Source: Castor canadensis (lineage: Eukaryota; Chordata; Mammalia; Rodentia; Castoridae). From it: a stretch of DNA of 64,000 nucleotides. Below, piece after piece: positions 45,176 through 59,329 of the stretch. The notes beneath the pieces are model-generated. The model saw only the letters and a program-made list of their open reading frames with translations, did not search any database and was not told the DNA's origin. Position 1 is the first letter of the stretch; each line of letters begins with the position of its first letter. The DNA is taken from assembly GCF_047511655.1 (NCBI RefSeq), contig NC_133391.1, positions 126,922,384-126,986,383 of the forward strand. Reading direction: 5' to 3'. Position numbers and translations under genes: made by a program.

Positions 45176-48100
45176 GACCCATTCTTTTTTTTTTTGGTCA
45201 GTACCACTAGAGTGTTCAAAGGCAGCTTTTGAACCACTCTTCAAGATTCACTACAAGAAGGAGGCATTAGAAGGAATTTTACTTGACACATAACAAGCCA
45301 AGGCAGGGCTTCTTAAAATGGGCAATCTCAGTGCCCACAGAAAATCTTTGCTGAGCACTTGCCATATCTCATCTGTTATTTATCTTGTTCTTAAGTGATT
45401 AAATGTAGTAAATGGCATTTGTGTGGGTTGTTCCACTAAGTAACTCTGTTGAGAGTTGTATAGAGATGCATAAATCTAAGGATGAGAACTGGAAAAGAAC
45501 TTTTGCTAGAGGAAATAAAAGAGAAAGATACCAAAATATTATCCTAGTTGTCATATATTACTGCTGCAGCCTCAAAATTGGGTATAGACTCTTAGGTCAT
45601 ACTATGGATGATATTTCCTAAAATTTGACATAGAAACAAGATTATTGAAATACCTCATTACTCTAGACCTATGCTGGAAGTGTCACTCTATAAAGAGCAA
45701 AGCATCTGATAAATTGTTGACTTGTATTGATAATTTCATAGTTTAGAAGTTAGAGGAAGCAATGGGAGGAATTCTACTTGATTCCCAATTCCGACCAACA
45801 TGGAAGAATTGGACATTGTTATAAAAGTGATAAACTATTTGGCATAAATTAACTCCACTATTCTGAAATTGGTGATAATAAAGGGAGATTTAGAAACTTG
45901 CACAGTCAGGAAAACATAAAATTTATCAAAAGTTTATAAAAACTTAAATAAAATACCATAATCTAATAGTAGGTGTATTTGGGGGATTTACTCAAGAATG
46001 GCCCATCTTTCTGGGAACTTTATCCATCAATGATCCCATCAATGTCTGTGTCCATTAATGACATGAGAATAAGAGATCAGCCTAGACCATCATGTTTGTA
46101 CCCCATAACCTGAATCTGGGATGATGCTGACCCAAGGCCAGCCAATGGCTGGAATGGCTAACTGTAAGTATTTAATCAGTACACTCTAAAATTGAAAGGT
46201 CACAGAGAATCAGAAGTGGGATCTATAGTACAGAAAGCCAAAGTCAATTCCTGCTAAAGGAGAGCTAAGACTAAAAGTAAGCTAGAAAAGTCCATTTATA
46301 AAGAGAAGAATGTAGTAGATGGAAGACAGCAGGGAGGTTTAGAAATGTGTATGTGTTGGGGGGAGTGGGAAGGGAGAAATAGAGAAAAACTAGAATGCAA
46401 GGCTCCATAATGATAGAATCTTTGAATGTTTTATTGATATAGGTGTCAAAATACGTATTGATTGGGAAGAAGGGGTAGAGAGATGTCTTAGGACTTTGGT
46501 TAATGAATCTTAAATTCAGTATTTGGGTTCTACAAGGTCCTTCTGGGCTTTGGTTTATGCCATGATCGTTTACTATTGTTAGATGAGATCTGTTAATAAT
46601 TTATCCATCTTTTGGGATTGGTTTTTGGTCTTCAACTTGAACTGGTTAGAGTGGATTTTTTTGTTGTTACAAAATAATTTTGAATCTTAAGTGGATGTGA
46701 CCAGAGACTCTAAAAGAGAACACATGAGTACAGATTTTCACTTTAAGGCCCCTTCCCTGAATGTCAGCTAAGCAAATGTTTCTTGCCTACAGTTCTCTGT
46801 CATTCTGTCCTATAGCCAATGCTTTAGGAAACCTTCTTCCACCAGGAAATCATTTGTAATTTGCCTAGCAAGGAATCATGGTTTCTTTAAATAATTTTTC
46901 CCATGTCCCTTCCTGATTGAAGTTATGTTCCCCAGACAGGCATTCATGTAGTAGTATCATTATCCCAAGTCCTTGCTCAGACACTGTGTTTATTGAACTT
47001 TTTTTTTCATGCCCTTTTCCATCTTAAGTAGAACAATCCAGAAAACCACAATTTCTCCACTACAAGACTTCAGTATTCAAATGAGTCAGGCTGTCTCTGT
47101 TAGTGACACCAAAGTTGGACAGAATCTCCAGTTTCTGAGGACAAATGTGTGTGTCATTTCACATATCACTGAAAATTCCATATCTCCTCATGAAATATAT
47201 AGCAAAAGGGGAAATAAATGTAAGTATACTATTCTTCTAATCTTGCCATCAAACTCTTATGTCATTTTGGGGACGTAAAGATACCATGTTTGGGGATTTT
47301 TCTTTTTTATTGAAAAAAATATGAAAGTAACTGGCCCTTTTCTTATTATGTCTTCTTACTATAGGATGAAGATTTATAGTCATTTAGAAAATGCAGAGAA
47401 GAAAATGACCCTTAGTTTCCAAATCTGTAAACTAGAGATGCCAGATATTAAAACTGACATTAGAAGAGGAAGTGCCAGATTGACCTTTCAGTGGTCTGGA
47501 TAGAAGAGAATCAAGTATAGCTTCTCTTTCTTCTCTTCCTTTCTCCTTCATTACCTATCTTATTTCCTTTATACCTATTGGCTAATATGGTCCTAAACTC
47601 TTTGTGTTATTTTCAAAGATAAATTCAACCCATTTTTTAAAAAAAGGCATTCTAAGGGAGCAATTGGATAAGTAGAGAATTAAGAATGAAGACTGTTTAC
47701 CTTGTGGAAGTAAAGTAGGCTTCCATACTCTGGCTGGCCCAGCTCCTCACAAATAAGGACACTTAGGGACTAAAGACAAAAATCTTGGTGTGTTTACTAG
47801 GTTTTTCTTGGCACTGATACAATGGGAGAAGGTACATATATGTTTGTTGGCTGGAAAATCCTATAGCCAACTCCCACTCCCACTGGGACACCATAAACAT
47901 GACCTCCAAGCCTTGACACCAGCTCTCCTCCAAACCAGCTCATTTTTACCTTATCAAGCCTCAAAGGCTCTGGGTACCAAAGGAACCAATGCCATGGCAA
48001 AGTGACCAGCTTGGATCCAAACCCTGGACAACTGGAGTCCTGCACACTTGTGACCGACATAATGAACCACTGGATGGCACTGTGGGTCCATGCAAATGAG

Positions 48101-49095
48101 TATGGAGGGACATTTATCTTTCTATTAAAAAGGCTGTTTAACTTTGACAGGTAATTTGGCACATTTTTAGCTGAAGTGTGCCAAATGATTTGGCAAATAT
48201 TTCACTTACCTCTGAAAATAGGCACACCTGCTGTCGTGGCCTGCAGGGAGATGAGGAGGGTAGCTTTCACCACAACCCCCTTGTTGTTGCTAATATCAGA
48301 ACAGAAAATAAGATTTTGGTCAAAGATACAGAGGCCAACCCCATTTTCAGTGTGGTACCATGTTTTAAAGAAACAGAAAAAGTTCAGTGTTTCTTGTGAA
48401 ACCATTCTCTTCAGACTAAAGGGAGCATCTCTTTGTCTTTCCAGTGCTTTCTGTCCTAGAGTAGCTGGCTCATGACCAGATGGAATGGGATTTGGGTGAA
48501 GAGCTATGTCATCTACTGGTCCTCCAACCAAGAGTATCTAGGAAAATTTGTCTCCAAACTTTCCTGTTCTGAAGAATTCTCTGCCTAATATTTACTGTGT
48601 TTAATTACAAGAAAAGCCAAGTAATATGAGGATGTCTTGTACTTGGCCATCATGGAACCACTTCTTTGCTGAGTGTGATAGTGACATTTACATGTGAACA
48701 TTTCCATTCCCCTTGGAGAACACAGATGACAGGTTGAAACATGAGACAGCCCACATGTCAGGCCAAACTCCCGGCACACCAGCTTTAGCTCCATCTCCCA
48801 TATTATTTGGTACTCAAGAGAGAATATTAGGGTGCAAAGGAAGAAAAAAAATGATGCTTCCGTTGATATAACTTTAAATTTGATCTAATCTTTAAAATGC
48901 TAAAACTTTTGCAAATCCAATTGTTGTAGTTAACATCTACAAAATGACTGGGAACCACTTTCCAATGGCCAAACCATATATGAGGAACAGATTGGAATAA
49001 GTGGATTAGAAAGAAAAGATTCAGAACTTCTCTTTTTGAATATTGTCTTATTGGCTAGTGAAAGGCACATCTTATTATGTCAATATTTGGAAGTA
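45176..49095. other. Unassigned sequence
   Basis: About 3.9 kb with no recognised gene and little obvious repeat, apart from a T11 run near 45185 and the inverted repeats at 48154-48195. Frames of up to 121 codons at 47797-48531 overlap on both strands and lack domains. Confidence 0.4.
48154..48195. repeat. Three-part inverted repeat of ATTTGGCA
   Basis: ATTTGGCACA (48154-48163) pairs exactly with TGTGCCAAAT (48177-48186). TGCCAAAT (48179-48186) also pairs exactly with ATTTGGCA (48188-48195) across one base. Confidence 0.85.
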
Positions 49096-49099
49096 TATC

Positions 49100-49260
49100 A
49101 AAGGAGCATAGTATTGTGGGATAAGTATTGCTTTGATTTAGAGACATGATTTCTGGTCTAACAATACTGTCTGTGTGACACTAGGGTCATCATTAATCCT
49201 CTAACCTGTTTTCCTACCTGAGACAGGAAGGGCAACTCAGATGAGCTCTTATGACTAAAA
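49100..49260 (+). mobile_element. MIR SINE fragment
   Basis: AGAGACATGATTTCTGGTCT, GTGACACTAGGGTCATCATT and TAATCCTCTAACCTGTTTTC follow MIR order. Confidence 0.5.
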
Positions 49261-49747
49261 AAGTTTCTTTAGTTTGGGCAGCTTCAAAAAATTTAATATG
49301 CTCTTAGTATATGTTAGAATGATATACAGCAATAGTGAAACGGGAAGGTACATTTGTTCAAATGAAACACATATTTACCAATTTTCTTAAACACAATAAA
49401 TACCATTGTAATAAGAAAAAAACCCTTTTGTGGTAGTAAGATATTTTATGAAAAATAATGTATATCTGTCTAATGATGTATATTTGCTTTTAACACTTAG
49501 CTTAAGAGTTTTCAGTGAAGATAGTTCATAACTTGTTGATCTGTAGATGCCTGGTTTTTTTTAACTTGTTTTTTTGTATCATGGTGCTACAGTTTCTTTT
49601 CATGTGAAGCCAAATGAAGAACATCATATGGAAGTTGAAGGTGATCTTGTAAGAGATGTTTCTGTGGATTGATAGCGCAAAAGCCCAGTTGGAGCAGGTT
49701 GTTGAGAAAAGAATGAGAGATGAGGAAGTGGTGGTAGCAAGTATAAT

Positions 49748-50066
49748 TGTCGGGCCTCTCTATCTGTAGGTTCTACATCTGTGAGTTTAACAGACTACAA
49801 GTTAAAAAATATTCAGAAAATAATTGTATGTGTACTGAACTTGTATAGTTGTAATTTTTTATTCTTTCGTATTTTCATTTTTATTCCCTAACAAAACCGT
49901 ATAGCAACTGCTTATATTGTATTATTATACATAATTTAGAAATATTTTTAAGTATATGGGAGGATATTCATAAGTTATATGCAAATATAAGGAACTTGAA
50001 TACCAATGGATTTGGGCATCCATGGGAGTCCTGGAACTGATCCCCCAAGAATATTGAGAATGGGTA
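49748..50066. mobile_element. MER2-like Tigger MITE
   Basis: The left end TGTCGGGCCTCTCTATCTGT, internal GTACTGAACTTGTATAGTTG, GGAGGATATTCATAAGTTAT and TATGCAAATATAAGGAACTT, and right end GGGAGTCCTGGAACTGATCC follow the MER2 consensus with its complementary ends. A non-autonomous fossil of the Tc1/mariner-Tigger group. Confidence 0.78.
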
Positions 50067-50163
50067 TATTGATCACTCTTAAGAGGCATCTATTATAAGA
50101 GAAGTCAGAGAAAAGAGTTGTAACAGGTACATGGAATCTAGGGTTTTCTGTTTTGTTTTTGTT

Positions 50164-50237
50164 GGTATTGGGGTTCAAACTCAGGGTTTCATACTTGCTA
50201 GGCTGGCACTCTACCACTTGGACAGCCACCCCAGACC
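50164..50237 (-). mobile_element. ID-like SINE
   Basis: GGTATTGGGGTTCAAACTCA (B-box region), then TTGCTAGGCTGGCACTCTAC and CACTTGGACAGCCACCCCAG are the reverse complement of the ID-like unit. Confidence 0.72.
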
Positions 50238-50554
50238 AAAAAAGGGATTCTTTTTTTAAGATAGGGGGCAGACATTTATGGATACATTTATTTACAGAGA
50301 TCTGGTTGTAGATCTTGAACTTACTTTATTGAGATTAAGGTTTTCTTCTGCTCTCCCATACCTTAAAGCAAAGTTGTCAGGGTTTCCAGGTAGCTGAAGG
50401 GAGTTCTCAGAAACACTGCTTTTTCCTGCAAAGTTAGCAGGCCTTTATTTAACAGACCATTTCAGAACTGGGCATTAGAGTCCTCCAACCCCTCATTAAA
50501 TGGTCTGAGAAATATGAGGCTCAGAAAAGTGAAGTCTTGAGATTCACTCTCAGA

Positions 50555-50830
50555 TTGTAGATAAGGATTAAGAAATGGCTTGGGGTCCAGAAATATCTGG
50601 GTTTGAGTTCAACTCCACTATCATTTATTGGCTATGTGACCTTTAAACAAGTCATCTTCAGTTTTCTCATCAATTAAACAAGGGGATTGTGCGGTATTTC
50701 ATATTAAGCATCATAATGAGACCTTTTCTTATAGGGTTGCTGTAAAAATAAACAGATAAGACAAGTAAAGTGCTTAGTATAATACTGGGTATGTAGCCAG
50801 GGTAAACATTAATAAATGTTAGCTAATATT
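50555..50830 (+). mobile_element. Nearly full-length MIR SINE
   Basis: All MIR parts occur in order: CCAGAAATATCTGGGTTTGA, GGCTATGTGACCTTTAAACA, CAGTTTTCTCATCAATTAAA, TATAGGGTTGCTGTAAAAAT and ATTAATAAATGTTAGCTAAT. The best-kept MIR in the window. Confidence 0.75.
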
Positions 50831-50839
50831 GCCATTATA

Positions 50840-53800
50840 TAAGCATTTGCATGCATGGAAATGATACAATATAAACTTGCATGCATAGAAAAAAATTCTA
50901 AAAATGTTATGGGGAAATCTACGAATGGAATGTAATAAACACCAAAGAAGGCACACAGGCCACAATGTTTAGTCTAAGCCTTGCTAAAGTGTATGACCAG
51001 CTTCAGTCACCCTATTCAAAGGTTGTTACTCATGATTGACTCAAGTCTAAGACCTCTTCCAAGCCGTTTGGCCTGCTGATGCAAAATTAGTATCTCCTGT
51101 ACAAAAACTTCAGAGCTGCCTCCCTATTGTCTGGGAACTGTCTACCCTTTCTCTTTTTTTTCCTCTCTTTCTCTCTTTTTCCCCTCGCTTTCCTTTTTGA
51201 AGCCAGACAGGAGTTTAAGCAAAGCTGGTGTGGCTGAGGGGTGCCAGGTGGCTGACAGAACTATAGCCAATCCTCTTTCAACAGCTTCAGAGTTGGCTGA
51301 TAGAAACGGAAGGAGGGAGTCACACATGCAAGGAAGAAAAGAGGAGGTAGGAGCAATAAAGAAAATGGCCTTCTGCATTCCCTCCCTAGCCCTGGGTGTG
51401 TGATGTAAAGGTCTAGTTGTTTTCAGCCACCCTGCCAAGCATGAACCCAAGTTCTGTCACAGGCTTTGGGTGGGTGCCTACCTTTGTTGTCACCCCTTAT
51501 CCCAGCTCTATGAGGCTATCAGAGATTCTGTTTGTAAGAGTCAAAGTAGCTTAGGATGTTTGTTCTCTCTCTTGGGGACCATTTTAAAATATTCCCAGCA
51601 ACTACTTTGCTGAACCTTGTTTCCTATGTTGATTTTCTTCTTGCTGGAGATGAGCAACCCAGGCCTGAATTAAAACCAATAGAACAGCACAAGTTAATTG
51701 GAGTCTGAAAGGATCAGGACACTTGAAACTCAACTTGATAAACACCCACAGGGTTTGGAAATGAGTCTTATGGGAACCACCACCACCAACAAAAATAATT
51801 CTGATTTTCATTGCCCCAGGGATCCACTTTACCAACTTTCTACAGTAATCTCTGAACTATAACTGAATGCTTAGTTTAAAATAAACAAACAATGTGTTCA
51901 TGCTTCTCTCTCACACATATGCTGTTGAAAGAGTGGTTGAAATGCAAAATAAAAAGTTTTATAATCTTTCTAGTTACTGGCATAATATAGTAACAAAAAT
52001 ACAGTAATGTGAAGGTTATTGCTTATTTTCTTCTGACTGGAGCTGACATACATGTATGTCTTCCTTTTTCTTATTTAAATATGTCAAAAATATCATACCA
52101 TCTATATCCTTTCTGTAATGAACCCCCCATACATTTATTTTTTCCTTTCTAAAATTTACTTTTTTGGAAAAAATGCAACTACTGCTGAGGAAGTCTTCTA
52201 AGCTTCAAGCAGTAAAAATTTGATAAGGAACTTTATTGGAAGCTATCACGATATGAATAAGAACTACCAGCCTGGGCTGCTAGGTAATGGGAAATAGAAT
52301 TGTTAACCTGTAGTCTATGGACTGAATTTTGGTTCAGGATCTAATGACACAAAGTCATTACCCCCTGAAGGTCCAAGGTCTTTGGGGAAATGAGTGTGCA
52401 GTGGTTTCAGCTCTGTCCCCAGCAGCCCAGGGTCTTCATCAAACTGACTGCCATTACAATTAAAGTTAATTGTCACTAGCACAACTGAGAATAAGGATTG
52501 AATGAGATGGGAGAGTGAACTATATTGCTCAAGGTAGTCCCTCAGCAGCCAAGGATTGTTTCTCCCCTAGGCTGATGAGAACTTGTTTTGAAAATTTAGA
52601 GAAAAATGAATGGAAGGCATGAAAATGTCTATTCATATGTTTAGTCACAAAGTCTTGCTTTTCATACAAAATAGTGTTTTAATAGCAGATGTCATTTCAA
52701 ATTATATTTGATTAAAGTCCTATCTGTGTTCAGACCATAAAAGAAGGCATGGTAATTTGCTCCTCCACTTCCAGTGAGAAGGGTTTGTTGAATCAGAGTT
52801 CTTTCAGATGGGCGAATTTATCCTTACAATTATTCTGGCAACAAAAAGTCAGTGCTGGCTAAAGTCATTTCCAGAGAGATAAGGAAAGAAGACACAATAG
52901 AAGCAGGCAGCTGTGTTGCATCTCTTACCATTCTTGTTGCATAAGGAAGAATATTTGATCAATCAATTTCAACAGCTTACCCTGAGAGCACTAATGTCAT
53001 TTGGCCTTCTGCTCCTCCATTGATACTGGGATCCCCCTTGGATCTCCCAGGAAGCTGAGTACCTTCTTGGGGCTCACATGTACTTTAGACATGACATAAA
53101 TAGATTACTTAGCACTTTGAATGTTAAAAGTTGACTTGTATCTGGAAATCATATTTTTTCTCCCTCAATGGACTCCATGCTCCTTGAAGGCTGTCTGGTT
53201 CCTCTCTGCATATTCAGGGGTCTACCAAGCTCCTGCAGACAAGTCCTTAAACATTTGTGGAATGAAAAAAAAAGTCAATACTGGTTTTTCAGGAGAGCAT
53301 CCATTGTAGAGCTTTAAAAATCAACTTTAGCTAGACATTTTAGAGCCATAGTTTGTTCATTTCCTTGATTATTGTAGGTTGTATTTAAGCTGCAAATAGC
53401 AACAATGGTATAGTTTTAGAATAAAAGAGGTAACTAAATATAAACAGTGGATTGAAATAACCCTAGGCTCTTTTCTTTGCTTATTTATGAAAGATGTTTC
53501 CTACTCTTTAACCTTATCCTATGAATACCATGAGGGATTGTGGACAATTTCTCTTCTGATTGATGTTTCTAAATTGGTGACATGCAATTACCTTCCCCAT
53601 ATTCACTGCTGAATAAGCTGAATTTTTAAATTATACACTTGTAGCTGGTTGAAATCTTTCCTAAGTATAAAATGGATGTTAAGTGTCTTGAGAGTTGATT
53701 TTAAGACATTTTATTCTTTGCTCTCTTGTGCAAATGAGTCTTACTGGAAAATTCTCAAGAAAGATTACTGCTATGCTAACCATTTCCTGATTTTGGAATC

Positions 53801-54045
53801 ATTTCCTGATTGAGTCTCATGTTCTTTTTCATTCCAATGTTATCAGGTGAACCTCAACCAAGGGGAAATTCTGGCTATGTTCACAATCCAAGGACCAGAG
53901 ACTTAGATTGGAAAGTAACCTGGTAGTGGGGGTGGGGGTGGGGGTGGTGGTGAATGGATTCCATGATGTGGTGACATCATAGAATCATGGTCTCATTAAA
54001 TTCCAAACAGTTCTGATATAGGGCTAGAGAAATTGCAGGAACCAA
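50840..54045. other. Unassigned sequence
   Basis: About 3.2 kb with no recognised gene and few repeats. A TC-rich tract lies at 51148-51190, and a G-rich tract at 53928-53952. Confidence 0.4.
53928..53952 (+). repeat. G-rich (GGGGGT)n tract
   Basis: Three G5 runs separated by single T, then GG-T-GG-T. A candidate G-quadruplex. Confidence 0.85.
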
Positions 54046-54055
54046 GTCAGTTGTT

Positions 54056-54494
<439 letters not shown>

Positions 54495-54669
54495 TCAGTT
54501 GTTTCTTGCTTGTTTTGAAACTGGCTAATTGTAGAACGTAAGTCATTATGGGGAGAGCTTCTTGCAAGTGACATGATCTCTTATTAACCAGCAACACATC
54601 CAGTCAAGTTGAAGCTGGTTGGGACTTAAGGAAGAGGTGATGATGTCAATGAGAAAAATCACGCTGATC

Positions 54670-55133
54670 TCAAATAAAGAAACAAATCCAATAGGATAAG
54701 AGAGATCATGAGAGGAGAATTATTATGAAAATTGGCTCACATGATTGTGGAAAGTGAGAAGGTCCATGATAAACCATCTGCAAGCCGGAGAACCAGGAAG
54801 GTTGGTATGTATCATCTGAAGACCTGACAGGAATTGGGCTATGCCACTGTATAAGTCCTAGAGTCAGAATAGCTGAAAACCAGGAGCTTTGATTTCCAAG
54901 TATAGGATAAAATGGATGTCCCAGCTCAAAAAGAGAGAATTTGCCTTTCCTCTACATTTTTGTTCTATGTTGGTCTACTGACATTGATGTGGGTATATCT
55001 TGACTTACTCTACTGACTCAAATGCTAATATATTCCAGAAAATACCCTACAGATACACCCAGAAATATTGTTTTACAGCTATCTGGGCATCCTTTATCCC
55101 AGTCAAGTTAACACATAAAATTAACCATCAAAC
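54670..55133 (-). mobile_element. Old MaLR/ERVL-like LTR remnant
   Basis: ATTGGCTCACATGATTGTGG near the left and AAGTTAACACATAAAATTAA then CCATCAAA at the right match the minus-strand ends of a common mammalian LTR-like repeat. Family name uncertain. No coding region. Confidence 0.55.
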
Positions 55134-55139
55134 CAAGAT

Positions 55140-58100
55140 ACTCAGACACACAAGAGGGAGTTAGTCAGGAGCTTAGCAAAAAGAATTGAATCTAAAAGTT
55201 CTAAAGATACACGCTCTAAAGAAACCACAGAATTGGGCAAGTTCATCTATGAAGAACATAAAAAGGAAGATCACATGGCTGGCAGAAGAGTCTTGGAGTA
55301 CAGCACCATTTTAAGGGAGAGCAAAAGATGAATGAATGAAACTAAGAAGCAGCCCTATAGAAGGAAAAAAAATTTTAAAAAGACTAATGTCCTTAAAGCA
55401 AAAAAAAAAAAAACAAAACAAAACAGGAAGAAGCAAAAAGTAGCCGATAGTATCAATACTGCAGAGAAGTATGGATGGGAAGTATAGGATGGCCATTAGT
55501 GACACTAGGGCCATGAAAGCAGTTTCCATGGCATAGTGGGGCAACCACACTGCAAAGTTAGAAAACAGTGGGAGGAGAGGAAATTTGGCTGTGAAGGGAA
55601 ATAAGAAATAAGGGAGGTAAATCAGTGTGGTGTTTGAGATAAAAAATTCTATTTTAGCTTACAGTTTAAAGAATTGAGAGGCCTGAGACTGTGTTTATAG
55701 TAACGGGTCTGCCCTATAAGAAGGAAAGAGATTGAATATACAGAAAGGAGAGTCAGGGACTAAGGGAGTGAGGTCCTGAAAGTGGTGAGTGTGAGGTCAG
55801 ATGGACTGAGGGTCCTCAGAGACAAGAAGACCTGCCCCAATGCCTGGATTGGTGCGAGGGAAAAGAAGATAGGTCTAGATTTAAATGAATTTGTTTTGAG
55901 AGGGTAGCAGACAGAGTCCTAGGATAAACTTTTTTTTTTTTCTTCAAGAAAAGTTCTGTTTTCTGGAGAGAATAAGGTAGACACTGGAAAAGAAGGAGAT
56001 TTTAAAAGAGGTCAAATCAGGGGAGGTGGAGAGGGACTAGATGGATGGAGAAGAAGGTTTTACTTGAGCGATGTGCCTCTGGCCAAATAAACTAATTGAA
56101 GCTACTGAAGCTAATTACCTTTACTTGTTTTCCAGACTTTGAATGTGCCTCCAATTTGTGTCACAAATGTGTGTTGTTAAACAAAAAAGGGAATCACATG
56201 AGAGACCATGGGAGGGTCTCAAGCATCTGGGAGGGAAGGAAGCAGCAAGTGTAGTATGAAAAGTAGCTTAAGATATTCAGCATGCAGATTTTCTAGCAAA
56301 TCATTAGTTCCATCTACTATCTGATACACAAAATAAGTTTTAGTTTATGATAATTAGTATTTGGATAATGTTTTATCCAAATATCATTGCACTTTCTGTC
56401 AATAAGAACTGGCCGCACGATGTAATAAAGCAAAATTGCTGTATTACCACAAATTGTATCCTGTGCCATCTCCCAATGTCATATAAATAATCACTACCCA
56501 GTTGTATTTTGGTGACCAAATGAACTTGATTATTCCATGATTCTTAAAAACAGCTTAGCCACTTTGGTAATTGTAGTAGTGAGGGCAGTTTTACATTTCT
56601 GTTATCTTTATTTATTTACTTTTTTTGACTAAATTTGAATCTTTGTTAGGATGTGTATGTATTTTCAGCTTTAGGGTTTTTTCCAGTATGTAATTGTGAT
56701 GGTGGAATTTCTATTTTACTTGGGAGAGTGACTGGTGATGAGAATTCTTTCTTTCTAAAGCTAACACTATTTCGGCTAACACTATTCATATATGCACTTT
56801 GCATGTTCTTTTTAAAATTTATGGGAGGTCAAAGAATCTTTAAAAACAAAGGCAAAACTATTTTCCTAGTTTCTCTTCTTTATACAGTCTTTGTGCTGGA
56901 AATGCATTCACACCAAGGCTGGCTGAAGTTTTCTAACTGTTTAAAGTTCTCATTCTCAAGATAAAGTAGGGAAAGTGGCATTGAAGTAATCCATTCTTGA
57001 AAACATCTTAACATTATGAGCAGAACAAAGTGGTACAAAATGTATTCAGCCTCACGGATTTCTCTAGATTGTAACCAAAATAGGAGATGGCAGAATGTAT
57101 TAATTCCTGAGATAAAATTATAATGAGAACAGAAAATGGTGCGAGATGAATTAATGTAGTGGCAGGCTTCGGTCTGTAGAGCAAGGTGCTCTCTAAATAC
57201 CACAGTGCAGCACTTTGTAGTCAGCTCTCTCTTGTAATCTATATTTTAAAGATACTCTAAAGATAAAGCTAGACCATATTCTCATCCCCAGGAGCACTGT
57301 CACAGCACACTGGACACAGAATAGCCCCAGGGAAGTGATGAATGGACTTACCTTGTAGGCACGAAGGAGATTTAAGTTAGATAGCAGGAAGCTTTTTATT
57401 ACTTCCAACATATTCTGACATGCTCCTTCCCCAGCAGATCCCCTTTAAGTCTGGCACTCCAAGGAAAACTTAGTTGAAGCAGTTGTAGTTGTAAAAGAAG
57501 AATTCACTCTTAAAAAGAATTAAAGGAAAGAAAAAAACCCATTAAATTTCACACTTGCAAGGTATAATTACTTGATGTTTTCTGTCATTGCTGCTTAAGA
57601 GTTTACATTTTAAAAGGGGACAGTCATCTTTCTTTTCTGGGGTACTGTCTAAAATATGCATCTGGAGCTAGATTATTTTTTTTAAATCCATATGATAAAT
57701 ATACTTATTAATAGACCCATTTTGAATTTGGGGAGAGAGTTAGTCGATGTAGTAATGTACTTGCAGATGCATAGATTTTAGAAGCTTATGATGTTAAATG
57801 AAGGCAGTACACCCAAATAATAAGCAACCAAGACTCATTGCTTCAGACACTTCAGAGGTGGCTGTTATTCCAGAAGCCACAGTGGAAAACCTCGAGTGGC
57901 TAAGCTAGAACATTGAAATGTTTAGTAATGCTTGTCCCATGGAGCACTGCATCCTCCAAATTCTGAGCTATTGGAAATTTGTAATCCGGAAATCTGGTCT
58001 TTGAATCAGAGTGGCTTTGCTGATTTGATTGGCACTAATATTGTTCTTGTTTTGAATTTTCCTAATGCAGGAAATTTGGGTCCAAATTTTTTCCTCTCTG

Positions 58101-59325
58101 CATTAGTATTGCTGCACTGGGCATGGCTAGGTTATCCAAACTATGAATTAGAGTTTTTTATTAACATCAGAGTGAGGCATTAGCAAGACTGTCTTATTGT
58201 GGTTGGTTGTGATTTCACATGCAATCTACTAAGTCTATGACAATAAGAAAGAATGAATTATGAATTACCAGTATGTGCTCACCCCAAATAATATTGCAAC
58301 CTAGGCTTACACACTACATATTTTCTCTTTTTCTATATGAGCTGCTAAGACAGTTCTGTGACATAACCCTATAAGCAAACCTGGTGACTGAGTGACTTGT
58401 GACTATATTTTTCCTGGGTCAGATTCTTGCCTCACTCCCCACATACAGGCATCTCCATTTTAGAAGCACCTTGGAAATAAAGCTGTTTGTTTTCAGTCCT
58501 CTGACCTGTCTTTAAAGACTCAACCAATGGTATTATAACCTCTTTAATATTTCATTAAAAGGAATAGAGACTCAGAGAATTAAAATCTAAGATTGCTTTA
58601 CAGCTTCTTGATTTGAGAAATCAAAACTTGTATGTAAATAATGCTTTTGAGCTTCTTCTTAACAAACCCCAGTAAATCAAGCAGCCTCTCTTTCAGATGA
58701 AATTTAACCTGAAATATCTTTTGTCCACTGTTTGCATGCCCAGTACATGCAACATTTATGTTTTCCTTCTAAAACATGAAATAGTGAATTAAAGCCCTGT
58801 GATTAAGCACGTAACATAAAATTAAAGGGCCATGGTTATTCATCAGGAAAGCACTATGTACCTGGAATTTGATCAGAATTCAGATAGACTTCTTTCTTTC
58901 CCTACACAATTGCATGTCATGGATTTGACATTGCTGTCTATCTTTTTTTTTGTCTTTCAGGCACAGTTTATAATATTTTATTCATAACTGCAGCATTTTA
59001 TGGGTGGGAGAATAAATTTTGTTAAGTTTAGCACAAACTGAACTTTCAATCCTTCCAGGAACTCCAATTCTCCTTTGCTCCTTTGGATTTTTTATGTTCA
59101 TCAGAGAATGCTGTGCCATGGACCCCAAGTAATGACAATAAGCTGGTCTGCCTGCAGGAAGCTTACAGCCTAAAAGGGAAGGTACAATACAGAAACAGAC
59201 CTTTGTACACATCAGAACTTTGTATGTGATAGAAGAGCTGTGATGATATGAGACAAGTGTTCAATAGTTAGAAACAGGATTCAAGATAGATCCTAATCTA
59301 TATAGCTTGTTCCACAATCTATCAT
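55140..59325. other. Unassigned sequence, poor in young repeats
   Basis: About 4.2 kb with no recognised gene. An A14 run lies near 55400 and a T11-12 run near 55930. 55680-55930 has faint L2-like wording. 56358-56383 is a perfect inverted repeat. Confidence 0.4.
56358..56383. repeat. Perfect 11-bp inverted repeat with a 4-base loop
   Basis: TATTTGGATAA (56358-56368) and TTATCCAAATA (56373-56383) around TGTT. Confidence 0.88.
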
Positions 59326-59329
59326 AGGT

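Noticed and set aside
47797-48531. Frames of 99-121 codons as exons of a host gene
   Set aside because: Overlapping frames on both strands with no domain similarity and no consistent splice sites.
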